Shown here in pieces: positions 22,204-36,000 of a stretch of DNA of 64,000 nucleotides. Location: the NCBI GenBank assembly GCA_945910005.1, contig OX246746.1, positions 42,693,623 to 42,757,622 of the forward strand, in the 5' to 3' direction. The notes under the pieces were generated by a model. The model saw nothing but the letters and a program-made list of their open reading frames with translations, was not told the DNA's origin and did not search any database. The stretch's first letter is position 1. The number at the start of each line of letters is the position of its first letter. Origin of the DNA: Isoperla grammatica (taxonomy: Eukaryota > Arthropoda > Insecta > Plecoptera > Perlodidae). The translations under genes and the position numbers were made by a program.

Positions 22204-25137
22204 TCACATGTTACTGACTGTCCACTGTTTAAGGATTTTTTTAATTTGTGAAAAGGATGTAAGCGATACTAGCTCTTGTGGCAGTTTATTATACAATAAT
22301 GGCACCAAATGTTTCTTTTGTTGCTCGCCATACCTATTAAAAATATCACGTGGCATCAGAAATCTTGTTTTATCTCTGGTATCGTGCGAATGCTGAGCCA
22401 TTAATTTATGCTCTCGAGAGAAATAATTTGTTAATATGAAAATATAAAAATGTAACTTTCTAACTGTTAGTAATTTACAAGTATCAGATTTTCCAAAAAT
22501 GACTTTCCAAATTGAATATTGCAATCTTTCAACTTTACTTAAATACGAGGCTGTGGTATTGCCCCATGATAACAGAGCGTATCTAATCAATGACTCACCA
22601 AGTGCATAATACACGGTTACTAAGACTCCTGTGGTTACATACGGCTTTAGAACGCGTATACTATATAGCGTAGACCGTAGCCTACGACAAAGCTTATCAA
22701 TATGTTTATCCCATTTAAAAGTATTATCTACAGTGACACCTAAATAAACATGTTCAAAACAATTTTCTAAGAATTTGTGACAACTACATACCATTTGATT
22801 CGTTGAACAATTGAACCTAAAATTCCTATGTAGACATGCATAGTCATGAAAAACAATTTTAAGTTGCTGTGACACTGTAGATGGAGAGTGTATATGCATT
22901 ACCTTAGTTTTTTTATAGTTAATTGTCAAACCATTATCATGGGACCATCTCAAAATATTCAGAAAATCAACTTGGAGCATTTTATTTACAATGTCGAAAA
23001 TTTTATTGATTGCCACTAAAACTGTGTCATCCGCATAAAGAAAAATGTAACATCCTGTCACAACTTTCAACATATCATTTACATACACTAAAATACAATA
23101 GTGGGCCCAAAATAGAGCCCTGAGGCACACCAGATTTACAGTTCCCCAATTTACTGTGAGTAGACCCATACTTAACAGTCACTCTCTCCTCCCTGTAAGA
23201 TAATTCCGAAACAAATCTAAAAGAGGCCCACGTATTCCTATCTTTTTTAAAGCAAGCAACAGCCGATCATAAAGTAGGGTATCGAATGCTTTTGAAAAAT
23301 CTATGAAAATTACACCAACATGTAAATTTCTATTTAAAGCTCCAAACACTGTGTCCGAAAAGTCATTAAGTAGACTTGATGTACTTTTATTTTTTTGGAA
23401 GCCATACTGTCTCCTGTCAATAATTTTGAAATCATGCATGTAAGAAATTAATTGATCTGCTAAAAATCTTTCCATAACTTTTTCAATTGAAGGCAGTATT
23501 GCAATGGGTCTGTAATTATTAAAATCCATGTGGTCACCACTTTTAAATATAGGCCTCAGAATAGAGCACTTCAAACCATCAGGAATTACCCCAGTTTTTA
23601 CGATTAGATTGATCAACTGTGCTATAATTGGGCTTATATTTTCAGAAATTAATTTTATATCACACATCCTAATCCTATCGATGCCCGGACCTTTATTACT
23701 GCTTAGACTTTGAATGACGTCACTTATCAACTTAGGTGTTGCTTTTCGAAAATTCATCGATTGCAAAGCACAATCTCGATTCGCAGTTACAGTTTCAATG
23801 ACACAATCATGTTTTATCGCCTCTTCCTCATCTGAAAAAGAATTTACGAAACCGTCAACTATACTAGTTGCATCAAGGGTTTTTCCCATGTATTTAGATA
23901 TAATATCATCTGGCGAGTTTTTTGTCTGCTTACCAATTACCAAATTAATTTCGTTCCACGTGTTTCGAATATTGTCTTTACAAATTGAAAACCTCGATTT
24001 ATAATAACTTATTTTATCCCTAACCAGCTGTTTACTTACCATGTTTCTGCATTTTTTGTATTCGTTTCTAAAATCCATATTATTACTAGAGTGTTTCCAC
24101 TTACGAAACCACTTGTCCCTCTCTTTCATTTTCTTTTTCAAAGTAAGAGTAACCCATGGTTTCCGGTTTCTAGAATAAAGACCCGAACACATCCTAACTT
24201 CCTCAGCACTATCATACACCCGCTTAAAGATATTAGAAATTTCATCATAAAGCTGACATGGGTCATCACAGTCCATCAAATGATCCCAATTAATGGCAGT
24301 TAACGCTTGTCTTATTTTGTTATCATTTAAAATTATTTTCTCTGTTTTCTCAGTTCCGTTCTTTCTTACGTCAATATCCTTATGAATTCCCACCCCCACA
24401 ATATAATGGTCCGATATCTTAGCTTCGTATATAGCAGAGTGCAGATCCTTATCACAGTTGACAAGTTTAACGAAAATATGATCTATACAAGTTCTAGAAA
24501 TACAACCAGCCATTTCTTCTACTCTGGTATCACCAGTAATGCATCCTCTCATACCATAACTTGCCATAACATCTTTATAACGTTGAACATTTATGTCACA
24601 ATTATCATTTATATTTAAATTAACATCGCCAACTAAAACAATTTGATCCTGAACTGACACATTTTCTAACCAACAACTCAACTCATTGATAAAGTTTATA
24701 ATATTTGTATTATTTGGCGGTCGATATAGGGATAACACACGCGTATTTACTCCATTTAGTGTAATAACACCATGTACACCTTCAAAATACTGGAACGTCA
24801 AGTCTGACAACACAAAATCAACTCCTTCACGAACGTAAACAATAACACCGCCACCGCGGCAACTCTCCCGCAAGCTCGAGTACATATCGAACCCTTTAAT
24901 GCTAAACGTGTCTTTCTCATCATTCTTAATGTTTACTTCACCTAATATTAAAATATGAAGAGAAGGAAGAAGATCATCAATGTAGATCAACATTTCATCA
25001 AAATGAAGTTTCATAGATCTAATATTTAAAAATAAAATATTAAACTTATCATGAAATATTCTTATCACTTCCTCGTCCACACAAACGTAACTCGCTTCGT
25101 TCACATAAGGCAAAATATCCAACTCGTAATCAGCCAT
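22204..25137 (-). pseudogene. element A ORF2: endonuclease-reverse transcriptase, frameshifted
   Basis: Encodes the enzyme that nicks target DNA and copies element RNA onto it. Start ATG at 25137, 49 nt after ORF1. An APE-type endonuclease shows LNIRSM (about residue 37), ILGEVNI (about 64), YRPP (about 137), VGDVN (about 165) and SDH (about 243). The RT domain shows NNYRPIAILP, GVIFIDFSKAFDT and FLYADD, then a C-terminal region with CSCH. Compared with the copy at 26.8-29.3 kb it has an extra TC near 23181 and an extra A near 23091. The first shifts the frame to a stop near 23175 and destroys the GVPQGSILGP motif; the second restores the original frame. The rest is intact, so the decay is recent. 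Confidence 0.92.
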
Positions 25138-25186
25138 TTTGATGGTATTTAAAGTCTACATATCAACAATAATAGAGTGAAACAAA

Positions 25187-26059
25187 CTAAACTAGCTTAT
25201 CCAGGTCACGAACACACGTTATCGTCAATATGGGCGCTGACTCATTCTTGCGAGCTAATATCTTGCCAAAGCGGAACCAAACAAATTTATAGTCTTTCTC
25301 GCGACCTGTTGACTTTGCTTGCCAGAAAAGGTTCTTAAAAAACGGGGTAATATTTTCGTTTATGTAAATCCTTGAATCGTTTCCATTGTCAATTATATCT
25401 CGGTTCACGATTTTAGCCATATTTTTTTTACTAACGAACTCGTCTCTCTTCCTTCTTGATAAGAATTGCACAATTACGTTCGGTGTTTTCCCCTGCTTCG
25501 CTGGTAGACGGTGAACAGCTTCAATATCTTCCTCATCAAGGCGTATACCAAGCTTGTCGGCGACATTCATTACAACCTTCTCCAAGCGCTCGTTTTTCAC
25601 CTGCTGTACTTCGGCGAGTTCCAAGTTACACTTCCTTCCATATTGCTCCATATTGTTAATTCTAGCGGTAAGCATCTCAATCACCTCATCCCTCTGTTTG
25701 ATTTTCCCAACCAAACTTTCAATAGTCTTATTCATGGCAGCCACAACACCATTTGTTTCCTCAAATTTTTTAACAAGTTCATCATAGCGATCAGAAAGAA
25801 ACTGTTGGCTTTTTTCTATATCGCGTTTAAGCTCGGCAAAGTGCTTCTCAAACAATATTAATTCACTACTTTTTCTATACATATCCGGTTGCTTGCAATT
25901 AGCACATCGCCAATTTGCTTTTCGATTTTTGGACATGGAACGATAAGTCTCCTCACTCAGCGACGCACACTCGAAATGTATCTTATCCTCACAACCCTTA
26001 CATTCAACATACAGACCCTCCTTAGGCAGCGCCTCGTCGCACACGGAACACGTAACCAT
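25187..26059 (-). CDS. element A ORF1: PHD-finger / FP-like RNA-binding protein
   Basis: Element-encoded ORF1 protein, expected to bind element RNA in the ribonucleoprotein. The ATG at 26059 is chosen over the upstream 26113 because it begins immediately before the zinc finger (MVTCSVCDE). Residues 4-50 show the PHD-type pattern of CxxC, CxxC, HxxC and CxxC (CSVC, CKGC, HFEC, CANC). A charged helical stretch follows (about 75-165), probably coiled coil. The C-terminal part (VIVQFLSRRKRDEF and IYINENITPFFKNL, FVWFRFGKILARK) resembles the C-terminal domain of the baculovirus FP family that is common in arthropod LINE ORF1 proteins. About 291 codons, no disabling change seen. A host gene is unlikely because it abuts ORF2 in the same element. 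Confidence 0.85.
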   Translation of the reverse strand: MVTCSVCDEALPKEGLYVECKGCEDKIHFECASLSEETYRSMSKNRKANWRCANCKQPDMYRKSSELILFEKHFAELKRDIEKSQQFLSDRYDELVKKFEETNGVVAAMNKTIESLVGKIKQRDEVIEMLTARINNMEQYGRKCNLELAEVQQVKNERLEKVVMNVADKLGIRLDEEDIEAVHRLPAKQGKTPNVIVQFLSRRKRDEFVSKKNMAKIVNRDIIDNGNDSRIYINENITPFFKNLFWQAKSTGREKDYKFVWFRFGKILARKNESAPILTITCVRDLDKLV

Positions 26060-26145
26060 GCTTATCACTACGTTCGCAACAACACGGATAGCAAGAGCTC
26101 GCACACCACACAACCTTCCTCGACGAGAGCCAAGACAAGACTGAA

Positions 26146-26535
<390 letters not shown>

Positions 26536-29311
26536 TTTTTTTTTTTTTTTTTTTTCCAATTTATTTATTGTCAAAACAAATCATACAGTACAAATAAATC
26601 AAACCCCACAAAGCTACGCAGTAGCTTGTCTGCGGGGTAACAATAAATCATGTTAATATCAAATGTCTTGACTCCGCCTGACAAATACACAAAAACACAA
26701 AAAAAAAACACACAACAAACGTTCTTCAAACACAAACACAAAGCACTTTGTACCTACCCAATAAGATTATAGAAAAGAACAAAAAGGGTTAACAAATTTA
26801 TATTAATCCATACAAATAATATTTCTACATTCACATGTTATTGACTGTCCACTGTTTAAGGATTTTTTTAATTTGTGAAAAGGATGTAAGCGATACTAGC
26901 TCTTGTGGCAGTTTATTATACAATAATGGCACCAAATGCTTCTTTTGCTGCTCGCCATACCTATTAAAAATATCACGTGGCATCAGAAATCTTGTTTTAT
27001 CTCTGGTATCGTGCGAATGCCGAGCCCTTAATTTATGTTCTCGAGAGAAATAATTTGTTAATATGAAAATATAAAAATGTAATTTTCTGACTGTAAGTAA
27101 TTTACAAGTATCAGATTTTCCAAAAATGACTTTCCAAATTGAATATTGCAATCTTTCAACTTTACTTAAATACGAGGCTGTGGTATTGCCCCATGATAAC
27201 AGAGCGTATCTAATCAATGACTCACCAAGTGCATAATACACGGTTACTAAGACTCCTGTGGTTACATACGGCTTTAGAACGCGTATACTATATAGCGTAG
27301 ACCGTAGCCTACGACAAAGCTTATCAATATGTTTATCCCATTTAAAAGTATTATCTACAGTGACACCTAAATAAACATGTTCAAAACAATTTTCTAACAA
27401 TTTGTGACAACTACATACCATTTGATTCGTTGAACAATTGAACCTAAAATTCCTATGTAGACATGCATAGTCATGAAAAACAATTTTAAGTTGCTGTGAC
27501 ACTGTAGATGGAGAGTGTATATGCATTACCTTAGTTTTTTTATAGTTAATTGTCAAACCATTATCATGGGACCATCTCAAAATATTCAGAAAATCAACTT
27601 GGAGCAATTTATTTACAATGTCAAAAATTTTATTGATTGCCACTAAAACTGTGTCATCCGCATAAAGAAAAATGTAACATCCTGTCACAACTTTCAACAT
27701 ATCATTTACATACACTAAATACAATAGTGGGCCTAAAATAGAGCCCTGAGGCACACCAGATTTACAGTTCCCCAATTGACTGTGAGTAGACCCATACTTA
27801 ACAGTCACTCTCCTCCCTGTAAGATAATTCCGAAACAAATCTAAAAGAGGCCCACGTATTCCTATCTTTTTTAAAGCAAGCAACAGCCGATCATAAAGTA
27901 GGGTATCGAATGCTTTTGAAAAATCTATGAAAATTACACCAACATGTAAATTTCTATTTAAAGCTCCAAACACTGTGTCCGAAAAGTCATTAAGTAGACT
28001 TGATGTACTTTTATTTTTTTGGAAGCCATACTGTCTCCTGTCAATAATTTTGAAATCATGCATGTAAGAAATTAATTGATCCGCTAAAAATCTTTCCATA
28101 ACTTTTTCAATTGAAGGCAGTATTGCAATGGGTCTGTAATTATTAAAATCCATGTGGTCACCACTTTTAAATATAGGCCTAAGAATAGAGCACTTCAAAC
28201 CATCAGGAATTACCCCAGTTTTTACGATTAGATTGATCAACTGTGCTATAATTGGACTTATATTTCCAGAAATTAATTTAATATCACACATCCTAATCCT
28301 ATCGATGCCCGGACCTTTATTACTGCTTAGACTTTGAATGACGTCACTTATCAACTTAGGTGTTGCTTTTCGAAAATTCATCGATTGCAAAGCACAATCT
28401 CGATTCGCAGTTATAGTTTCAATGACACAATCATGTTTTATCGCCTCTACCTCATCTGAAAAAGAATTTACGAAACCGTCAACTATACTAGTTGCATCAA
28501 GGGTTTTTCCCATGTATTTAGATATAATATCATCTGGCGAGTTTTTTGTCTGCTTACCAATTACCAAATTAATTTCGTTCCACGTGTTTCGAATATTGTC
28601 TTTACAATTTGAAAACCTCGATTTATAATAACTAATTTTATCCCTAACCAGCTGTTTACTTACCATGTTTCTGCATTTTTTGTATTCGTTTCTAAAATCC
28701 ATATTATTACTAGAGTGTTTCCACTTACGAAACCACTTGTCCCTCTCTTTCATTTTCTTTTTCAAAGTAAGAGTAACCCATGGTTTCCGGTTTCTAGAAT
28801 AAAGACCCGAACACATCCTAACTTCCTCAGCACTATCATACACCCGCTTAAAGATATTAGAAATTTCATCATAAAGCTGACATGGGTCATCACAGTCCAT
28901 TAAATGATCCCAATTAATGGCAGTTAACGCTTGTCTTATTTTGTTATCATTTAAAATTATTTTCTCTGTTTTCTCAGTTCCGTTCTTTCTTACGTCAATA
29001 TCCTTATGAATTCCCACCCCCACAATATAATGGTCCGATATCTTAGCTTCGTATATAGCAGAGTGCAGATCCTTATCACAGTTGACAAGTTTAACGAAAA
29101 TATGATCTATACAAGTTCTAGAAATACAACCAGCCCTTTCTTCTACTCTGGTATCACCAGTAATGCATCCTCTCATACCATAACTTGCCATAACATCTTT
29201 ATAACGTTGAACATTTATGTCACAATTATCATTTATATTTAAATTAACATCGCCAACTAAAACAATTTGATCCTGAACTGACACATTTTCTAACCAACAA
29301 CTCAACTCATT

Positions 29312-29312
<1 letters not shown>
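26536..29312 (-). mobile_element. non-LTR retrotransposon B, 5'-truncated
   Basis: Nearly identical to element A over its whole length but cut off within the endonuclease region, where AACTCAACTCATTG runs straight into TAGTAG. The tail is 20 A (T at 26536-26555) and the same 3' hairpin lies at 26603-26638. Different truncation and different array sequence beside the tail show that B is a separate insertion, not a duplication of A. Confidence 0.92.
26831..29312 (-). pseudogene. element B ORF2, N-terminally truncated RT
   Basis: Open for about 826 codons from the truncation to its natural stop. It begins within the APE domain at NELSCWLENV, retains VGDVN and SDH, and has an uninterrupted RT including FIDFSKAFDT, KSGVPQGSILGP and FLYADD, plus the C-terminal region. 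There is no genuine start codon, so it is not expected to be translated as a functional protein. It differs from element A by a handful of substitutions (for example SDEVEAI for SDEEEAI, CHKLLE for CHKFLE) and serves as the reference for the two indels in A. Confidence 0.9.
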
Positions 29313-29351
<39 letters not shown>

Positions 29352-29381
29352 TGGCAGTAGTAGTAGTAGTAGTAGTAGTAG
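29313..29381. repeat. (TAG)n array, segment 3
   Basis: About 23 triplets, with GGTAGTGGCAGTAG at 29347, between truncated element B and the tail of element C. Confidence 0.95.
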
Positions 29382-30619
29382 TTTTTTTTTTTTTTTTTTT
29401 TTTAGATTTTTATTGATGAAACATGACAATATACATTACAGACTCCACAAAGCTACTGCATCGTAGCTTGACTGCAGAGTCGTTAACAACATATGTATAT
29501 TACAATAGGTATTCTTGTCCCATCACTTAACCTACACAAATACATTAGTACAAATACACACATACAAAGATTATACTTAACTAAACAATGATCTTGAATT
29601 GGTCTTTTTTTTTAATTTAAAATTTAATTGTAATCAAGGCTTTAAGTCATAATGTGAAAATAAACCACCTTGTGCAAAAAACAAAAATAAATCAGTATCA
29701 ATATTCGTACAATATTCATACATTCATTCATACTCCTACCATATCGTTATCAGTTGTAAGAACCCATCTTTTAACTTGTTTTTTAACTTCACTTAATGTT
29801 TTCAGACTTTGAAATTCCTGTGGAAGGTAATTAAAATATTTAGGCACCAATACTTTTTTCCCTTGTGCTCCGTAGTTATTACTGTATCTTGGAATTATAT
29901 ATTTATCACGATTTCTTGTTCCGTATTTATGTTCTGCAATCAATTTATACTTATGTGAAAAATAATACGTTCTTAAAATTAAATACAAATGTAGTTGATA
30001 GATTGTCATTATACCACAACCGGAGGCGTTGTTACTATCCGGGCATATAATTTTAATTATCCTTTGCTGAATATTAAAAACATCTTTCAAATATGTTGCT
30101 GTGGTTGCTCCCCATGCTAGTAGACCGTAAGTTATTAATGATTGTGCAACAGCAAAATATATCGTTTTCAACAGCTTTTCATTTACATACATTTTTAATA
30201 CTTTTATCCCATATAAGGCAGACCTTAATCTTGAACACAACTTTTCGATATGGTTACTCCACTTAAAATTATAGTCAATCACAAGTCCTAAATATGCTAT
30301 TTCCAAAACATTATCTAACTTTCTGCTACAATTACAATTAATATTAACTAAATCTGTATCAGCTCTGAAATTCCTATGTAAACACCCATAATCGTGATAT
30401 ACTATGTCGACATTTTCATGATTTTTAAAAGGTGAGTGTATAAACATAACTTTTGTTTTTTTGTAATTGATAACTAAACCATAATCATGTGCCCATCGTA
30501 ATAAGTTATTAAAATCAGACTGCAATATATGCCTTGCAACACTGAGTTGCGCATGAGCCACTGCCAAAGCTGTGTCATCTGCATATAAATAGATTGAACA
30601 TTTTTTAACCTGACGTAAC

Positions 30620-30622
<3 letters not shown>
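29382..30622 (-). mobile_element. non-LTR retrotransposon C, diverged relative, 5'-truncated
   Basis: Tail of 22 A (T at 29382-29403), 3' UTR of about 320 nt with the same hairpin plan (29441-29481: outer GACTC/GAGTC, inner AAGCTAC/GTAGCTT), then the C-terminal part of an RT. The 5' truncation joins (TAG)n directly. Its protein is clearly related to A and B but well diverged, so it represents a second lineage using the same kind of target. Confidence 0.9.
29728..30622 (-). pseudogene. element C ORF2 C-terminal fragment
   Basis: Begins at SIYLYADDTALAVAH, the RT catalytic YADD box, and continues through NYKKTKVMFIHSP, HDYGCLHRNF, LGLVIDYNFKWSNHI and LLAWGATTATYL to its stop. Each block has a counterpart in elements A and B (for example NYKKTKVMHIHSP, HDYACLHRNF, LLSWGNTTASYL). 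The apparent N-terminal extension into poly-Leu is array sequence. Everything upstream of YADD is missing. Confidence 0.9.
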
Positions 30623-31773
<1,151 letters not shown>

Positions 31774-31837
31774 TATGGTGTACAATTTGTTGTGATATGT
31801 TTGCCTATATATATAGCATGAAATTAGTTAGGCCTAT

Positions 31838-32095
31838 ACTTAGTGCCGATTTCCGGGATTCAGCGGTAACACGCAAAACTAACTCGGAAGGTCGTCAGTT
31901 CGACTCTGGCCACCAGCAATCATGACTGAATGTTTTTCCGGAGTTTTCCTCAATCATAAAGGTGATTCTGGAATTGAGTCCTACTAACAGCCTCGGATAC
32001 TCTTTCCCAACAAACTATATCCTCTGTGTTATATCGGTTAGTCTCCTGAAGATGAACATCAGGTAAAACTGGTATGCCTCTTACAACATTTATTC
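31838..32095 (+). mobile_element. tRNA-derived SINE, longest copy
   Basis: tRNA-like head (A-box-like GATTCAGCGGTAACACGC, B-box-like CAGTTCGACTC), then CCGGAGTTTTCCTCAATCAT, AAAGGTGATTCTGGAATTGA, GTCCTACTAACAGCC and CTCCTGAAGATGAACATCAG. It gives the fullest structure of the family seen at 2.99, 18.3 and 45.1 kb. Confidence 0.75.
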
Positions 32096-32099
32096 CCCA

Positions 32100-33015
32100 A
32101 AAAAGTATTAATTATTCTTTAGTGTTAAATATGGTAGTATGAAATATGATTTGTAAAGAATATAATCCTATTTAAAATTGGTGGGTATGTGATGAGAGAA
32201 TTGCAGGGTTGATGTGTAATACGTTGAGTAATCACCCAACCACTCGCATACAACTCGTGCGTGGCTCGGGGCCTACTAAGCATTGCCCACGAAGGTTTAG
32301 ATTATAATTATAAACTAATTAATCTTAAACTAAATTAATCTAGTATTAATTGATCGCAATATAAGATGAATATGTGATTGAATGTGAAAATGAAATTACA
32401 TTTTCACAAATACAAACAAAAGTGATTATCACAAAAGTTGTTTGAGGAATTCTTAGTGACCGAGTTAAAAAACGAAAACGTTGGTACCGTTCTTGGACCA
32501 TGGCTGGTGGGATTTGGTGTATTTGGTGTAACACCAAAGATTATCTTTGGTAACACGTTTTAATTTTGGAGCCACCCGTTCTATTTCTCTTCTTTTTAAC
32601 TTTCGAGTTTTCACCTCTTCATCAATAATCAATTTTTTGAACATATTTTCCCCACTTCCTTTTAAAATATGTTAATGCCTTAGAAAATTTGTTTTGTATA
32701 TTGTTTATTCCGTTATTACTGGATATACTTATTACTATTTCTAATTTTGTTAAGTTTTGGTTATTTTTTATTTTTCTCTGTTTTATTGTATTTTTTAATA
32801 ATCTTCCTCATTCAGTCACTTTTTGTATTTGGAATTGTGCGTTTTTCTACCAACACCTTTCATTATAAATGAAAATTATTAATTAATAAGAAAAAATAAA
32901 TATTTCTCTTGCATCTGTTCATTGATGTAAACATCTTGATAAATAGTATCCGATCAATTCAAGTCTACCCGAGCTGTGGTGACGTCGCAGTCTGTTAGTG
33001 ATGTCTGTCCACACC
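32100..33015. other. unassigned AT-rich DNA
   Basis: No supported gene or repeat before the 65-bp satellite. Confidence 0.35.
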
Positions 33016-33019
33016 CCAC

Positions 33020-36000
33020 GTGGTGTAGCTTGGATAGCTGCACACTCACACACATGCCTGGCTGCCCATTGCGAGTGTGAACCTCTATTGTAGCTGGTAT
33101 AGCCGCACACTCACACCTATGCCTGGCTGCACATTGGGAGTGTGAACCTCTATTGTAGCTGGTATAGCTGCACACTCACACACATGCCTGGCTGCCCATT
33201 GCGAGTGTGAACCTCTATTGTAGCTGGTATAGCCGCACACTCACACCCATGCCTGGCTGCACATTGGGAGTGTGAACCTCTATTGTAGCTGGTATAGCCG
33301 CACACTCACACCCATGCCTGGCTGCACATTGGGAGTGTGAACCTCTATTGTAGCTGGTATAGCCGCACACTCACACACATGCCTGGCTGCACATTGGGAG
33401 TGTGAACCTCTATTGTAGCTGGTATAGCCGCACACTCACACCCATGCCTGGCTGCACATTGGGAGTGTGAACCTCTATTGTAGCTTGTATAGCCGCACAC
33501 TCACACCCATGCCTGGCTGCACATTGGGAGTGTGAACCTCTATTGTAGCTTGTATAGCCGCACACTCACACCCATGCCTGGCTGCCCATTGGGAGTGTGA
33601 ACCTCTATTGTAGCTTGTATAGCCGCACACTCACACCCATGCCTGGCTGCACATTGGGAGTGTCAACCTCTATTGTAGCTGGTATAGCTGCACACTCACA
33701 CCCATGCCTGGCTGCACATTGCGAGTGTGAACCTCTATTGTAGCTTGTATAGCTGCACACTCACACCCATGCCTGGCTGCACATTGCGAGTGTGAACCTC
33801 TATTGTAGCTTGTATAGCCGCACACTCACACCCATGCCTGGCTGCACATTGCGAGTGTGAACCTCTATTGTAGCTTGTATAGCCGCACACTCACACCCAT
33901 GCCTGGCTGCACATTGGGAGAGTGAACCTCTATTGTAGCTTGTATAGCTGCACACTCACACCCATGCCTGGCTGCACATTGGGAGTGTGAACCTCTATTG
34001 TAGCTGGTATAGCCGCACACTCACACACATGCCTGGCTGCACATTGCGAGTGTGAACCTCTATTGTAGCTGGTATAGCCGCACACTCACACCCATGCCTG
34101 GCTGCACATTGGGAGTGTGAACCTCTATTGTAGCTGGTATAGCTGCACACTCACACACATGCCTGGCTGCACATTGGGAGTGTGAACCTCTATTGTAGCT
34201 GGTATAGCCGCACACTCACACACATGCCTGGCTGCACATTGCGAGTGTGAACCTCTATTGTAGCTTGTATAGCCGCACACTCACACCCATGCCTGGCTGC
34301 ACATTGGGAGTGTGAACCTCTATTGAAGCTTGTATAGCTGCACACTCACACACATGCCTGGCTGCACATTGGGAGTGTGAACCTCTATTGTAGCTTGTAT
34401 AGCCGCCCACTCACACCCATGCCTGGCTGCACATTGGGAGTGTGAACCTCTATTGTAGCTGGTATAGCCGCACACTCACACACATGCCTGGCTGCACATT
34501 GGGAGTGTGAACCTCTATTGCAGCTTGTATAGCTGCACACTCACACCCATGCCTGGCTGCACATTGGGAGTGTGAACCTCTATTGCAGCTTGTATAGCTG
34601 CACACTCACACCCATGCCTGGCTGCACATTGGGAGTGTGAACCTCTATTGTAGCTTGTATAGCTGCACACTCACACCCATGCCTGGCTGCACATTGGGAG
34701 TGTGAACCTCTATTGTAGCTGGTATAGCTGCACACTCACACCCATGCCTGGCTGCACATTGGGAGTGTGAACCTCTATTGTAGCTTGTATAGCTGCACAC
34801 TCACACCCATGCCTGGCTGCACATTGGGAGTGTGAACCTCTATTGTAGCTGGTATAGCCGCACACTCACACACATGCCTGGCTGCACATTGGGAGTGTGA
34901 ACCTCTATTGTAGCTGGTATAGCTGCACACTCACACCCATGCCTGGCTGCCCATTGGGAGTGTGAACCTCTATTGTAGCTTGTATAGCCGCCCACTCACA
35001 CCCATGCCTGGCTGCAGATTGGGAGAGTGAACCTCTATTGTAGCTTGTATAGCCGCACACTCACACCCATGCCTGGCTGCACATTGGGAGTGTGAACCTC
35101 TATTGTAGCTGGTATAGCTGCACACTCACACCCATGCCTGGCTGCCCATTGGGAGTGTGAACCTCTATTGTAGCTTGTATAGCCGCCCACTCACACCCAT
35201 GCCTGGCTGCACATTGGGAGAGTGAACCTCTATTGTAGCTTGTATAGCCGCACACTCACACCCATGCCTGGCTGCACATTGGGAGTGTGAACCTCTATTG
35301 TAGCTGGTATAGCTGCACACTCACACCCATGCCTGGCTGCCCATTGGGAGTGTGAACCTCTATTGTAGCTGGTATAGCCGCCCACTCACACACATGCCTG
35401 GCTGCACATTGGGAGTGTGAACCTCTATTGTAGCTGGTATAGCTGCACACTCACACCCATGCCTGGCTGCACATTGCGAGTGTGAACCTCTATTGTAGCT
35501 GGTATAGCTGCACACTCACACCCATGCCTGGCTGCACATTGGGAGTTTGAACCTCTATTGTAGCTTGTATAGCTGCACACTCACACACATGCCTGGCTGC
35601 ACATTGGGAGTGTGAACCTCTATTGTAGCTGGTATAGCCGCACACTCACACCCATGCCTGGCTGCACATTGCGAGTGTGAACCTCTATTGTAGCTGGTAT
35701 AGCTGCACACTCACACCCATGCCTGGCTGCACATTGCGAGTGTGAACCTCTATTGTAGCTTGTATAGCCGCACACTCACACCCATGCCTGGCTGCACATT
35801 GGGAGTGTGAACCTCTATTGTAGCTTGTATAGCTGCACACTCACACACATGCCTGGCTGCACATTGGGAGTGTGAACCTCTATTGTAGCTTGTATAGCTG
35901 CACACTCACACCCATGCCTGGCTGCACATTGGGAGTGTGAACCTCTATTGTAGCTGGTATAGCCGCACACTCACACCCATGCCTGGCTGCACATTGGGAG

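Larger units (their letters stand above)
21909..26146 (-). mobile_element. non-LTR retrotransposon A, apparently full length
   Basis: A 4.2-kb two-ORF LINE on the minus strand. The 5' UTR is about 87 nt (26146-26060), followed by ORF1, a 49-nt spacer, ORF2, and a 3' UTR of about 270 nt with AATAAA, ending in a tail of 27 A (T at 21909-21935). Both sides are (TAG)n, so a target duplication cannot be seen. Near the 3' end the RNA strand forms a hairpin at 21976-22011: outer ACCCC/GGGGT, inner AAGCTAC/GTAGCTT, loop TGC. ORF1 type, an APE endonuclease and the RT place it in the CR1/Jockey-like part of the non-LTR tree; the exact clade needs a phylogeny. ORF2 carries disabling indels. Confidence 0.92.

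Noticed and set aside
25456..25861. Plus-strand ORFs opposite the LINE genes (also 23.5-24.6 and 28.1-29.2 kb)
   Set aside because: They are antisense shadows of element ORF1 and ORF2, conserved between A and B only because the elements are.
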